The position numbers were made by a program, and so were the translations under genes. A stretch of 39,908 nt of DNA, from positions 1 through 39,908 of the forward strand of contig JBGVFH010000030.1 in the NCBI GenBank assembly GCA_045120955.1, given 5' to 3'. The notes below the pieces were generated by a model. The model was not told the origin of the DNA, did not search any database, and worked only from the letters and a program-made list of their open reading frames with translations. The stretch comes from JAZMZS01 sp045120955 (lineage in GTDB: Bacteria; Bacillota; Clostridia; Oscillospirales; CAG-272). Shown here piece after piece: positions 15,731 through 23,379 of this stretch. Within the stretch, counting starts at the first letter, position 1, and each line of letters begins with the position of its first letter.

Positions 15731-17503
15731 TTATTTACCCGATTGCATCTCCGAAACGGCATCTGCATCACGGCGGGCAAGCGTTGAGTAATTTGTGTGA
15801 TAGATGACGAAGCCCGGCTTTGCCCCTGAGGGCTTTTTTATATTTTTGACCTTGGTGTAGTCAACCTCAATAAGGGCGTCACCGCTCGACTTTGAGTGGT
15901 ATGCGGCTATCATTGCTGCCTCGGTATAATCCTTCTCCGAAGGCTCTTCACCGTCGCAGAGCATGATAACATGAGAGCCGGGGCGGTTCTTTGCATGAAA
16001 CCAAATATCCCCTTTATCCGCAACATGAAAGGTTATATAGTCATTTTGCGTATTGTTTTTTCCGCACAAAACCTTGTATCCGCCGCTTGTACGGTATTCA
16101 AGAGGCTTTGGCAGATGTTTTTTTTGTCTTTGCACTATCTTCATTTTAGAAGCATAGCCCGAACGTGCCATCTCATCTCTGATCTCGGAAAGCTCCGCCT
16201 CGCCGTCAGCTCGGGAAAGCGACTCGCTCACAGTTTCGATATACGCAAGCTCATCCTTAGCAATACGTATCTGTTCGCTCAGATACACCTTTGCATTTTT
16301 GTACTTTGTGTATCTCTTATATTTGCTCTGCGCATTTTGCGACGGGGTAAGCTGACGGTCAAGCTCTATTTCAACCTCAGGACAGCCCTCTGTGTAGTAG
16401 TCTGTAACGACCACCTTGTCCATTCCTTTTTTGAGCTTGTAGATATTTGCAGTAATAAGGTCAGCCTCGCATCTGTATCTTTCGCATTCATCCGTAGCCG
16501 CAAGCTCCTCCGAGAGCTTGACGATCTTTTTTGACAGACGAAGCTGAGCGTTGTTTATAGCATGGAGCAGGTCACCTGCCTTTTGTTTTATACGCTCGCT
16601 TCTGTCTCTTTCATCAAAAAATTTATCCGTCAGAGCGCCGAAGTCCTCCATCTTCACAAGAGAGTAGCCATCACCGTACTGGTATATCGGCATGAACGAA
16701 AATTCTACAGGCTTTCCTGTGCCGTCAAGCACCAAATAAGGCTCAAAGCTCTTTTCGTTTATTCTATCTTTATACTCGGAAAAAGAGTTCCACAGCTTAT
16801 CCCTGTCACATTCTACAAGAGGCGAGCAAACATAACCTGAGCTGCGGTAGGATATCTCACGTGCGATCAGAGGAGACAGACCGTAATAAGAACCGATAAG
16901 GAATTTGTCGGCAAGCTTTTCCCCCTCCGACTCTGCTCGAGAGCAAAATTCTTCCTTTGTCACGGTCAGAGGGTTGACCTTTCCCTTCTGTTCCGGAGGG
17001 TTTTCATATGTCATACCCGGCAAGATCTGTCGCACCTTGCTCGTCGCAAAGTCGATTAGCTTCATCGCTGTTATGACCTTTTTGCTGTCGTCGAGAAGGA
17101 TGAGATTTGAATATTTGCCCATTATTTCCGCAACGATATAGCGTGTGCAAGAAAAGCCCATCTCGTCACGGCATGAAAACTCAAGCATCAGCGCACGCTC
17201 AAATCCAAGCTGCACCGCACTCTCGAGCCGTGCACCGCTAAGGTGCTTTCTCATAAGAAGGCAAAACATCGGCGGAATTGCGGGGTTTTCCTTTGTAATA
17301 TGGGAAAAAGAGATTTTCGGGTTGTTCGTGCCCGCATTTATTACAAGTCTGAGTCCCTTGCGCACTCCGTCGATCTTTACGTCGTGAAAAACAAAGACTA
17401 TCTCCTCTTTTTCAGGTTGATGTATCTTTTCTATTCTTGCTCCGATAGCATTTTTTTCTATTTCATAAACCGTAGCCGCAAACATTCCGGCATCAAATGG
17501 CAT
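15731..17503 (-). CDS. rqcH: RqcH/Rqc2 homologue (NFACT/FbpA), ribosome-associated quality control
   Basis: Binds stalled 50S ribosomes and recruits tRNA-Ala to add C-terminal alanine tails to nascent chains; older labels call it fibronectin-binding protein. The 590-aa protein has NFACT-N (about 1-200, starting MPFDAGMFAATVYEI), a middle helix-hairpin-helix and coiled-coil region, and NFACT-R (about 460-570) with YRTSGGYKVLCGKNN, DIWFHAKNRPGSHVI and the AAYHSK segment. The tRNA-contacting pair that is Asp-Arg in Bacillus appears here as Glu102-Arg103 in GFERALML. It lies 25 bases downstream of a HAD phosphatase gene. Confidence 0.93.
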   Translation of the reverse strand: MPFDAGMFAATVYEIEKNAIGARIEKIHQPEKEEIVFVFHDVKIDGVRKGLRLVINAGTNNPKISFSHITKENPAIPPMFCLLMRKHLSGARLESAVQLGFERALMLEFSCRDEMGFSCTRYIVAEIMGKYSNLILLDDSKKVITAMKLIDFATSKVRQILPGMTYENPPEQKGKVNPLTVTKEEFCSRAESEGEKLADKFLIGSYYGLSPLIAREISYRSSGYVCSPLVECDRDKLWNSFSEYKDRINEKSFEPYLVLDGTGKPVEFSFMPIYQYGDGYSLVKMEDFGALTDKFFDERDRSERIKQKAGDLLHAINNAQLRLSKKIVKLSEELAATDECERYRCEADLITANIYKLKKGMDKVVVTDYYTEGCPEVEIELDRQLTPSQNAQSKYKRYTKYKNAKVYLSEQIRIAKDELAYIETVSESLSRADGEAELSEIRDEMARSGYASKMKIVQRQKKHLPKPLEYRTSGGYKVLCGKNNTQNDYITFHVADKGDIWFHAKNRPGSHVIMLCDGEEPSEKDYTEAAMIAAYHSKSSGDALIEVDYTKVKNIKKPSGAKPGFVIYHTNYSTLARRDADAVSEMQSGK

Positions 17504-17528
17504 TTTCTCTCAACTCCAATATCAGTTT

Positions 17529-18167
17529 TTATATAAATGTTTTGGCAAAAGACATTGCATTGTCATACACGTTACATCCGCACTTTTCAAGTGTAGCCGC
17601 CGATGCATGTCCCGTAAGCATAAGTACACAGTCTATCCCTGCCACTTTTGCGACATCGGCATCATGCTCGGTATCACCTATCAGCACAAGCTTATCGCTG
17701 TTATTACGCTCTGTAAATTCGCAGAGTATATCCTGCTTGCCGTATGCATAAAAATTGTTACAACCAACAATATCTTCAAAATATCTGCTTATCCCGAGTC
17801 TGTTTATCTGCGAGAGAAGCGTATCCTGCTTTGATGCGGATACAACGGACTGTTTTATACCGTGAGAAGAGAAAAATTCAAGTGCTTCTTTTACTCCGTC
17901 ACACAAGTGCGCTGTGTGCTCACGAAGCTTATACTCCCGAACCCACTCAGGGGCAAGGATGCTTTCGTAATCCTCCGCCTCAAAATCAAAGCCGCACCTT
18001 CTGTAATACTCCTTTATAGGAAAGCAAAAGATCTCTCTGTACTTCTCAACGCTGTCAACAGGCGCCATTTTACGTGCTGTAAGCATAGCATTTACAGCCT
18101 CGATACCTATATTCACATCGTCGAAGATCGTTCCGTTAAAATCCCATATAACATGAGTGTATTTCAT
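17529..18167 (-). CDS. HAD-superfamily hydrolase (phosphoglycolate phosphatase-like)
   Basis: A 212-aa cytoplasmic haloacid-dehalogenase-type phosphatase. Motif I is IWDFNGTIFDD (nucleophile Asp in DFNGT), motif II is the Ser in SVVSAS, motif III is a Lys near YGKQD and motif IV is VLIGDTEHDADVAK. A helical cap domain lies between motifs I and II. The substrate is unknown; phosphoglycolate phosphatase or beta-phosphoglucomutase-like activity are the nearest guesses. AAGGAG precedes ATG 18167. It has its own promoter and probably leads rqcH in one transcript. Confidence 0.88.
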   Translation of the reverse strand: MKYTHVIWDFNGTIFDDVNIGIEAVNAMLTARKMAPVDSVEKYREIFCFPIKEYYRRCGFDFEAEDYESILAPEWVREYKLREHTAHLCDGVKEALEFFSSHGIKQSVVSASKQDTLLSQINRLGISRYFEDIVGCNNFYAYGKQDILCEFTERNNSDKLVLIGDTEHDADVAKVAGIDCVLMLTGHASAATLEKCGCNVYDNAMSFAKTFI

Positions 18168-18196
18168 TTTTTACTCCTTAGATATTTAACCACTAT

Positions 18197-18225
18197 ATTT
18201 TATCACAAAAAAGATTACCCGTCAA
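18197..18225 (-). promoter_or_regulatory. promoter of HAD-rqcH
   Basis: On the minus strand: TTGACG (18225-18220), 17-base spacer, TAAAAT (18202-18197), with TGTGA directly before the -10 (extended -10). Confidence 0.87.
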
Positions 18226-18282
18226 TAGCGGTAATATCTGCCGCAAAAATTACTTGTACGACAGTATATGCAAGGCACAGAC

Positions 18283-18326
18283 AAAACCACCCGAAAAAGA
18301 ACAAAAATTCTTTTTCAGGTGGTTTT
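18283..18326 (-). terminator. terminator of the surface-protein gene
   Basis: A 19-bp stem with one mismatch (18283-18301 with 18308-18326) and a 6-base loop. T runs at both ends allow action in either direction. It lies 24 bases beyond the stop of the leftward surface-protein gene. Confidence 0.9.
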
Positions 18327-18349
18327 TAAGCGACATTCAACGCTAAAGC

Positions 18350-21300
18350 TTACTGTTCGTTTTCATTTTTCTCATCAGGTGCGCTCTCGCCTTGCACACG
18401 CAAATTATTTTTGCTTCTCTGAATGAGCACTATTGCCGCACCGCCGAACACCAAAACAACGCACACAATAACCGTAAGTACGATGCTGAAGCCAAACTGC
18501 TTTGGTTCTTCTGTTGCGGCAGGCAAAGTAACCTCCGACGTACCCGTCTCTATTGCGACAATATTTTCATTTTCGCCAAGCTCAACTATCGCCCATTCGC
18601 CTGTATTCATTGCACTAAACGACATTTTTGCGTCTGAATAATAGAAGCTGAACCTCTGCGTAATTTCCCCGTAATTCGTAACACTCGTGCCTGTGATTAT
18701 GTGCGACAGACACCTGAGATTTCCAACATATGTCCCGTCAGTCGTCTTTGTGACATATTCGGGAATGTATATAAACATTTCCTGTGAGGTTATGTTCACG
18801 ATCGCCGCACGAGCAAACACGTCGTACTCGCCCAGCGTCCCATCCGCTTCCCTGATCGAAGTAAAATCGAGAGGAAGCGTGAGCCTATAGCTTGTATTCT
18901 GTATATAACCGTCAGCCGCCGCCGTACTGCTGACACCGATATTTGTTATGAACATAACGCTGTCAACATCAAGCTTCGTCTTTTCAAACAGACTGCTCTG
19001 ATTTATCTTGGAAAGTGCGGCCTTGACGCTCTCGCCTTCAACAGGCTCAAAAACGTAATAATCGTTTCCGTTGATCTCACATCCGCTCAGTTCAATACCC
19101 GTATTCTCATCATATACGGAGGGCAATGCTTTTGCAACAGCACCGGGAACTATCGAGTCGTTTTCAAACACCCACTCAAAATATGCGCCGTTATAGATAC
19201 ACCCGCGGTAAAGGTTAAGAACTTCTATATACTGCTCATTTCCTTTTTTTGTAACATATGTATTGCCAAGCGCAACAAGCAGAAAATCGTCAGAGTTATC
19301 GAGGTTTCCACAGGCACTTATACCCGAAGGTGCATAGGACGAGACAGCCTTCTCCGAATATCCCGCAATAGTACCGACATAATCCATAGCCTCGGGAAGC
19401 TCCAAGCAGTACGAGTTTACTACGTTCATGCTCGTGCGCCCGACAATTCCGCCGCCCATAGACCCTGCGGAAATATAAGCATTGTTATAGCAGTTTTCTA
19501 TTACCGAAGAGGTCTTTCCGCATATGCCGCCGACACACTCGTCCCCGCTGACATTTCCTGTGTTTGCACAGTTTGTAATGACCGCATCCGAATATCCGAC
19601 AATTCCGCCTACATTTTTATTTGCTATCACATTGCCGCTGTTAGAGCAAAAATCAATCATCTCGGAGGAGTAACCGACAAGTGCTCCTACATAGTTATTA
19701 CCCGAAACACTTCCCGAAAAAGTACATTTGTATATTTTCGAAGAGTTAAAGCCGACGAGTGCGCCGCAATATTCACCGCCCGATATTATCGAATGCTTGA
19801 TATTGACATTTTTCACAGAGCCGCCGCTTGTATAACCAAAAAGCCCTGCCGCAGTTGAAGTATCGTCAATATATATTCCGTTTACGGAATATCCCGCTCC
19901 GTCATAGTTACCCTTAAACGGAGCAGCTGAGGTGCCTATAGGAGTCCATGGATGAACGACTGTCAGCTTGTTTTTCCAATCTTCAAAGGTGGTATCGTTG
20001 AGTCTGATGCTGATCCTCTGCACGAAATACATCCCCTCATAGCTGTTGCCTGCATTTACGTCATTTGCAAGCTTGGCGAGCTGTTGGGGTGTATCTATGA
20101 CATATGGATTGAGCTTACTTCCGTCTCCTCCCGCAAAGCTTGCCGCAACGGTTCCGTCCCACGTCGGAGCATATGTTTCCTCAAGCACCGTAATAAGAGC
20201 GGTGATACAGCTCTCACCGTCCCCTGCCGTGACTGTTACTGCGGTAGAACCGGGCGCTTTCGGAGTGAGCAAGCCGTTTTCATCGCAAACTACGATCTCC
20301 TCGTTCCTCACCTTATACGTCACTTTTTTATCCGTTACATTTGCAGGAGTTATCGTATGCATTATCTGTGAGGTCTGTCCGAGTAGTATTCGGTACTCCG
20401 TTTTGTCGAGCTTGACAGACTCGCTCTTGACAGTAGTGCCGTCAACAACCCTAACAGAGCAGTTCGCAACCATACCTCCGTCAACAGTAGTGGCACGAAT
20501 GGTAGCATAGCCCGATGATACGGCACTTATATTTCCGTTTTCGTCGACCTTTGCCACAGCTTCGTTTGTTGTCAGCCACACCAAAGCCTTGTTCGACGCA
20601 TTTTCGGGATATACTGTACATTGCATAACATACTCGTCTCCCGGATAAAGCTCCAGCTCTCTTGCGGCAAAGGAAATTCCCGTTACAAAAACATAGGGGC
20701 ACGCATTGTTCATGATAGGATAACCGCCGAAAACCGAGGTGTAATCATGTATCCATGCGCAGTAGCCGTTTGCTGCGGCGTTATTATTGAGTGAGGATAA
20801 AAGAGTGTTTAGGTCAGTAAACGCAGAAGAATTTACAGGCTCGTTTCCTTCTCCTATCCCTTTCTCAGAGCCTGACCATGTGCAATCCGCAACCACAGAG
20901 GTGTTTTTTGCGCATATTCCTCCGCATAAACCGCCGTTATCCGCAGAAGCACAGCTCACCTGTGCCACGGAGTAGCAGTTGTTTACGGTACCGTTGTTCT
21001 CACCGACAATACCTCCCGCAAGCTTAGCCGTATCGGAGCCGATTTGTCCGCTCGATGCGCAGTTAAGCACACTTCCGCCGTTATACACAACCAAAGCTGC
21101 CGCCGATGCGGTATTCGCCGTTATACTGATACTGAGATTTTTTACCGTTCCGCCGTTGTAAGCAAAAAATCCGCCAAGCTCCGATGTGTCCTTTATAACT
21201 ATACCGGATATAATATACCCCTGTCCGTCAAAGGTTCCCAAAAAAGGCTTGTCCTGCGCAAACACAGCCGTCCAATAGTTGCCCGACATATCAATATTGG

Positions 21301-21547
21301 CTCCCAGAGTTATTGTTTTGTTCTCAAAGCTGTAACCTGACACAGCCGCAGCAGCAAATGCAGCAAGCTGTCTGTCGCTTGAAACAGTATACGCCGCCGT
21401 GTTTTCGTAGTCTCCGAGCCATGCCTCGTCATAATTTCCGCTGTCCGTCCAGCTTCCTATCTCAGCGCCTGCAACTAAAAGCAATAATACGCCTAAGATA
21501 AAAACCACCGTAATACAGCATACCGTAATATTTATTTTTCGCATCAT
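18350..21547 (-). CDS. large membrane-anchored surface protein with GLUG and Big2 repeats
   Basis: About 1065 aa. An N-terminal hydrophobic signal/anchor (about 3-28, ending LLLLVAGAEIG) is followed by a GLUG-type repeat block near 120-225 (GGFFAYNGGTVKNLSI, GGIVGENNGTVNNCYS). Two Big2-type immunoglobulin-like domains come next (about 288-368 and 375-455), then a second, longer GLUG block near 560-735 with repeating VGALVGYSS/VGGIVGYSD units. A C-terminal transmembrane helix near 1015-1040 (SIVLTVIVCVVLVFGGAAIVLI) is followed by a charged tail; there is no LPXTG motif. The layout suggests an exported adhesin or glycan-binding protein. I start at ATG 21547 because AAAAGGAG lies just upstream; a 13-codon longer reading would include it. 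The ligand is unknown. Confidence 0.87.
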   Translation of the reverse strand: MMRKINITVCCITVVFILGVLLLLVAGAEIGSWTDSGNYDEAWLGDYENTAAYTVSSDRQLAAFAAAAVSGYSFENKTITLGANIDMSGNYWTAVFAQDKPFLGTFDGQGYIISGIVIKDTSELGGFFAYNGGTVKNLSISITANTASAAALVVYNGGSVLNCASSGQIGSDTAKLAGGIVGENNGTVNNCYSVAQVSCASADNGGLCGGICAKNTSVVADCTWSGSEKGIGEGNEPVNSSAFTDLNTLLSSLNNNAAANGYCAWIHDYTSVFGGYPIMNNACPYVFVTGISFAARELELYPGDEYVMQCTVYPENASNKALVWLTTNEAVAKVDENGNISAVSSGYATIRATTVDGGMVANCSVRVVDGTTVKSESVKLDKTEYRILLGQTSQIMHTITPANVTDKKVTYKVRNEEIVVCDENGLLTPKAPGSTAVTVTAGDGESCITALITVLEETYAPTWDGTVAASFAGGDGSKLNPYVIDTPQQLAKLANDVNAGNSYEGMYFVQRISIRLNDTTFEDWKNKLTVVHPWTPIGTSAAPFKGNYDGAGYSVNGIYIDDTSTAAGLFGYTSGGSVKNVNIKHSIISGGEYCGALVGFNSSKIYKCTFSGSVSGNNYVGALVGYSSEMIDFCSNSGNVIANKNVGGIVGYSDAVITNCANTGNVSGDECVGGICGKTSSVIENCYNNAYISAGSMGGGIVGRTSMNVVNSYCLELPEAMDYVGTIAGYSEKAVSSYAPSGISACGNLDNSDDFLLVALGNTYVTKKGNEQYIEVLNLYRGCIYNGAYFEWVFENDSIVPGAVAKALPSVYDENTGIELSGCEINGNDYYVFEPVEGESVKAALSKINQSSLFEKTKLDVDSVMFITNIGVSSTAAADGYIQNTSYRLTLPLDFTSIREADGTLGEYDVFARAAIVNITSQEMFIYIPEYVTKTTDGTYVGNLRCLSHIITGTSVTNYGEITQRFSFYYSDAKMSFSAMNTGEWAIVELGENENIVAIETGTSEVTLPAATEEPKQFGFSIVLTVIVCVVLVFGGAAIVLIQRSKNNLRVQGESAPDEKNENEQ

Positions 21548-21577
21548 GCAATGCTCCTTTTCATACACGAAATAAAA

Positions 21578-21598
21578 ACAATACAACTATTGCATTGT
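21578..21598 (-). promoter_or_regulatory. 5' leader hairpin with T tract (possible attenuator)
   Basis: On the minus strand, a 9-bp A/T-rich stem with one G-T pair (21590-21598 with 21578-21586) and a 3-base loop runs into TTTTTATTT. It lies between the promoter and the surface-protein start. The stem is weak, so regulation is only a possibility. Confidence 0.35.
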
Positions 21599-21603
21599 AT
21601 ATT

Positions 21604-21632
21604 ATTTTATCACATATAAGAATGAAGTTCAA
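21604..21632 (-). promoter_or_regulatory. promoter of the surface-protein gene
   Basis: On the minus strand: TTGAAC (21632-21627), 17-base spacer, TAAAAT (21609-21604), with TGTGA before the -10. Confidence 0.8.
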
Positions 21633-21735
21633 GTATAAATACGTAAAAAAAGGGTATGCGGTCGCAAAAGACGGAAAAGCAAAATATCTGTTACTGTGTT
21701 TTTATTTCTTGCTGTTTTAAAGATAAGCTTTAAGA

Positions 21736-21849
21736 TCAGTTCTCCTTACCCTTCTTTGCGATAACAACGCTTACATGCGCCGCTACGCTGAGAGCTGCGA
21801 AAACTGCCAATATAACTGTCATAACAATAAAAATCAAGAAAGAAAGCAC
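21736..21849 (-). CDS. 37-aa single-span membrane protein behind cca
   Basis: Starts at GTG 21849, 9 bases after AGAGGAG and 15 bases beyond the cca stop codon, and stops at TGA 21736. The product begins with a roughly 30-residue hydrophobic helix (LSFLIFIVMTVILAVFAAL) and ends in a charged tail, KKGKEN. The spacing and Shine-Dalgarno support real translation, coupled to cca. No family is recognised; it could be a small membrane regulator. The GTG start and short length keep confidence moderate. Confidence 0.55.
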   Translation of the reverse strand: MLSFLIFIVMTVILAVFAALSVAAHVSVVIAKKGKEN

Positions 21850-21864
21850 ATTGTTGCTCTCCTC

Positions 21865-23226
21865 TTACTCTCGGCTCAAAAGTGTATTTGCATGGTCAAG
21901 CAATTTGTCTCTGTCATTATCTGTTTCCCCCGACATTACCGCTTCTAAAAGCTGTGAGAGGATTTTTCCAACTTCTCTGCCCTCACTCACACCGAGTCCT
22001 ATTATGTCATTGCCGTTTATGCGCAAAGATGAAAGTGACATACACTCTCCCGCCGACAAAAGCTCTGTTGCCTTATCTTTTATTTGAGCGACAAGCGAAA
22101 GTCTGTACCGAACCGCCTCCGATTGTCCCTTGCAATCAGCTTCGGCCAGGGCGGCAAGATCAAAAAACGCTTCTTTCCCTATTTTATTTATACGTTTTTT
22201 TATCAGCCTCTCCTCGTTTGGCAGGGGAGTGTCGTGGTGCCTGACAAGAAAGACGGTTTGTTCCCTCGTTTTCTTATCTGCTTTCAGCTCTGTCAAAAAG
22301 CGCTCAGCGATCTCAGCGCTTTTTGCGGCATGACCGTAAAAATGCCCCTCCCCTTTTTCATCAATAGAAAACACCTGCGGCTTTGCAATATCATGGAGCA
22401 ATGCCGCAAAGCGCATATGACTTACGCTCGGTGTATTTTCGACGACCTTGCATATATGCATAAGCACATCATAGCAATGATACTTGCTGTGTTGGCAAAA
22501 GCCTTTGCACGCTTCAAGCTCAGGCAATATGACGGAGAGAACGTCCGAATATGCGAGTATGACATCAGAGGCGAACTTGCCGCAGAGGATCTCACACAGC
22601 TCATGATATATACGCTCAGCCGATACCGCAGAAATGTTTTTTGCGCTTGAACGCATTGCTTGCTCAGTGTCGGCTTCTATCGCAAAACCGAGCTTTGATG
22701 CAAAGCGAAGCGCACGCAATATGCGCAATGCATCCTCTTCAAATCGTCTGTAAGGATCACCGACGCATCTGATAACCTTTCTTTTTATGTCGTCAACGCC
22801 TCCGAACACGTCAACGACACTCCCGTCTTTGTATGAATATGCTATTGAATTTACGGTAAAATCACGGCGTGAAAGGTCCTGCTCTATATTACCGACAAAG
22901 CGCACGTTCTGAGGGTGTCTCATATCTCCGTACCCTCCCTCCGTTCTGAAGGTGGTTATCTCATACGGTGTCCCCTCCGCTACAACAGTTACTGTTCCGT
23001 GCTTTATGCCCGTCTCAATTACATGATGACCCAAGTGCATAAATATATCTCTGACCTTGTCGGGCGTTGCCGCAGTCGTGATATCTATATCATGTGGCAC
23101 TATACCCATATACGCATCACGAACGCAACCACCGACGGCATATGCCTGATATCCGTTTTGCTCCAGCGTCATGCACAATTTTTTTGCTGTTTCGTTTTCG
23201 CAAAGAAATTTTAATTTTTGTATCAT
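21865..23226 (-). CDS. cca: CCA tRNA nucleotidyltransferase
   Basis: Adds or repairs the 3' CCA end of tRNAs (class II enzyme). The 453-aa protein has the nucleotidyltransferase head YAVGGCVRDAYMG with the metal-binding DID in PHDIDITT, then RRDFTVNSIAY, the ribose motif and the RFEEDALRILRALRFAS segment. A C-terminal HD domain (FAALLHDIAKP, FLVRHHD) is present. I place the start at ATG 23226: the frame stays open 40 codons further upstream, but that stretch is a dispersed repeat also found at 36428-36538, so the longer N-terminus is not credible. The Shine-Dalgarno AAGGGA is unusually close to this ATG. The window's tRNA-Leu has an encoded CCA, so repair as well as synthesis may matter. Confidence 0.92.
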   Translation of the reverse strand: MIQKLKFLCENETAKKLCMTLEQNGYQAYAVGGCVRDAYMGIVPHDIDITTAATPDKVRDIFMHLGHHVIETGIKHGTVTVVAEGTPYEITTFRTEGGYGDMRHPQNVRFVGNIEQDLSRRDFTVNSIAYSYKDGSVVDVFGGVDDIKRKVIRCVGDPYRRFEEDALRILRALRFASKLGFAIEADTEQAMRSSAKNISAVSAERIYHELCEILCGKFASDVILAYSDVLSVILPELEACKGFCQHSKYHCYDVLMHICKVVENTPSVSHMRFAALLHDIAKPQVFSIDEKGEGHFYGHAAKSAEIAERFLTELKADKKTREQTVFLVRHHDTPLPNEERLIKKRINKIGKEAFFDLAALAEADCKGQSEAVRYRLSLVAQIKDKATELLSAGECMSLSSLRINGNDIIGLGVSEGREVGKILSQLLEAVMSGETDNDRDKLLDHANTLLSRE

Positions 23227-23239
23227 TCCCTTGTAAATA

Positions 23240-23345
23240 GCAGGCAGTGCCCGCCCCATCCTCTCGACTATCGTTATTTTTCTGTTACAAAAGCTGTGCA
23301 AAACGTCGAGAGAGAAACTGCGCAATTTCCTATGAGATAAAAACA
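23240..23345. repeat. dispersed repeat, copy A
   Basis: About 105 bases, roughly three-quarters identical to 36428-36538. The best shared cores read (plus strand) AAGCTGTGCAA and ATTTCCTATG. It starts inside the terminator stem of the SpoIID-like gene and reaches almost to the cca start. The minus strand is open and reads SHRK..SFSLDVLHSFCNRK, matching the copy B reading SHRK..GFSPAVLHSFCNRK. Nature unknown. Confidence 0.8.
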
Positions 23346-23378
23346 TCTCTCCGCCGTGTAGTGCAGAGAGATGTTTTT
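23339..23378 (-). terminator. terminator of the SpoIID-like gene
   Basis: A perfect 13-bp stem (23339-23351 with 23366-23378), AACATCTCTC-type, with T5 on the minus-strand exit side. It lies directly after the stop at 23380. Confidence 0.9.
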
Positions 23379-23379
23379 G

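Noticed and set aside
19952..20510. Plus-strand ORFs inside the surface-protein gene
   Set aside because: Compositional shadows of a low-complexity repeat-rich gene on the other strand; no RBS.
23227..23346. N-terminal extension of Cca by 40 residues
   Set aside because: The stretch is non-coding repeat sequence shared with 36428-36538, and the enzyme fold starts at the later ATG.
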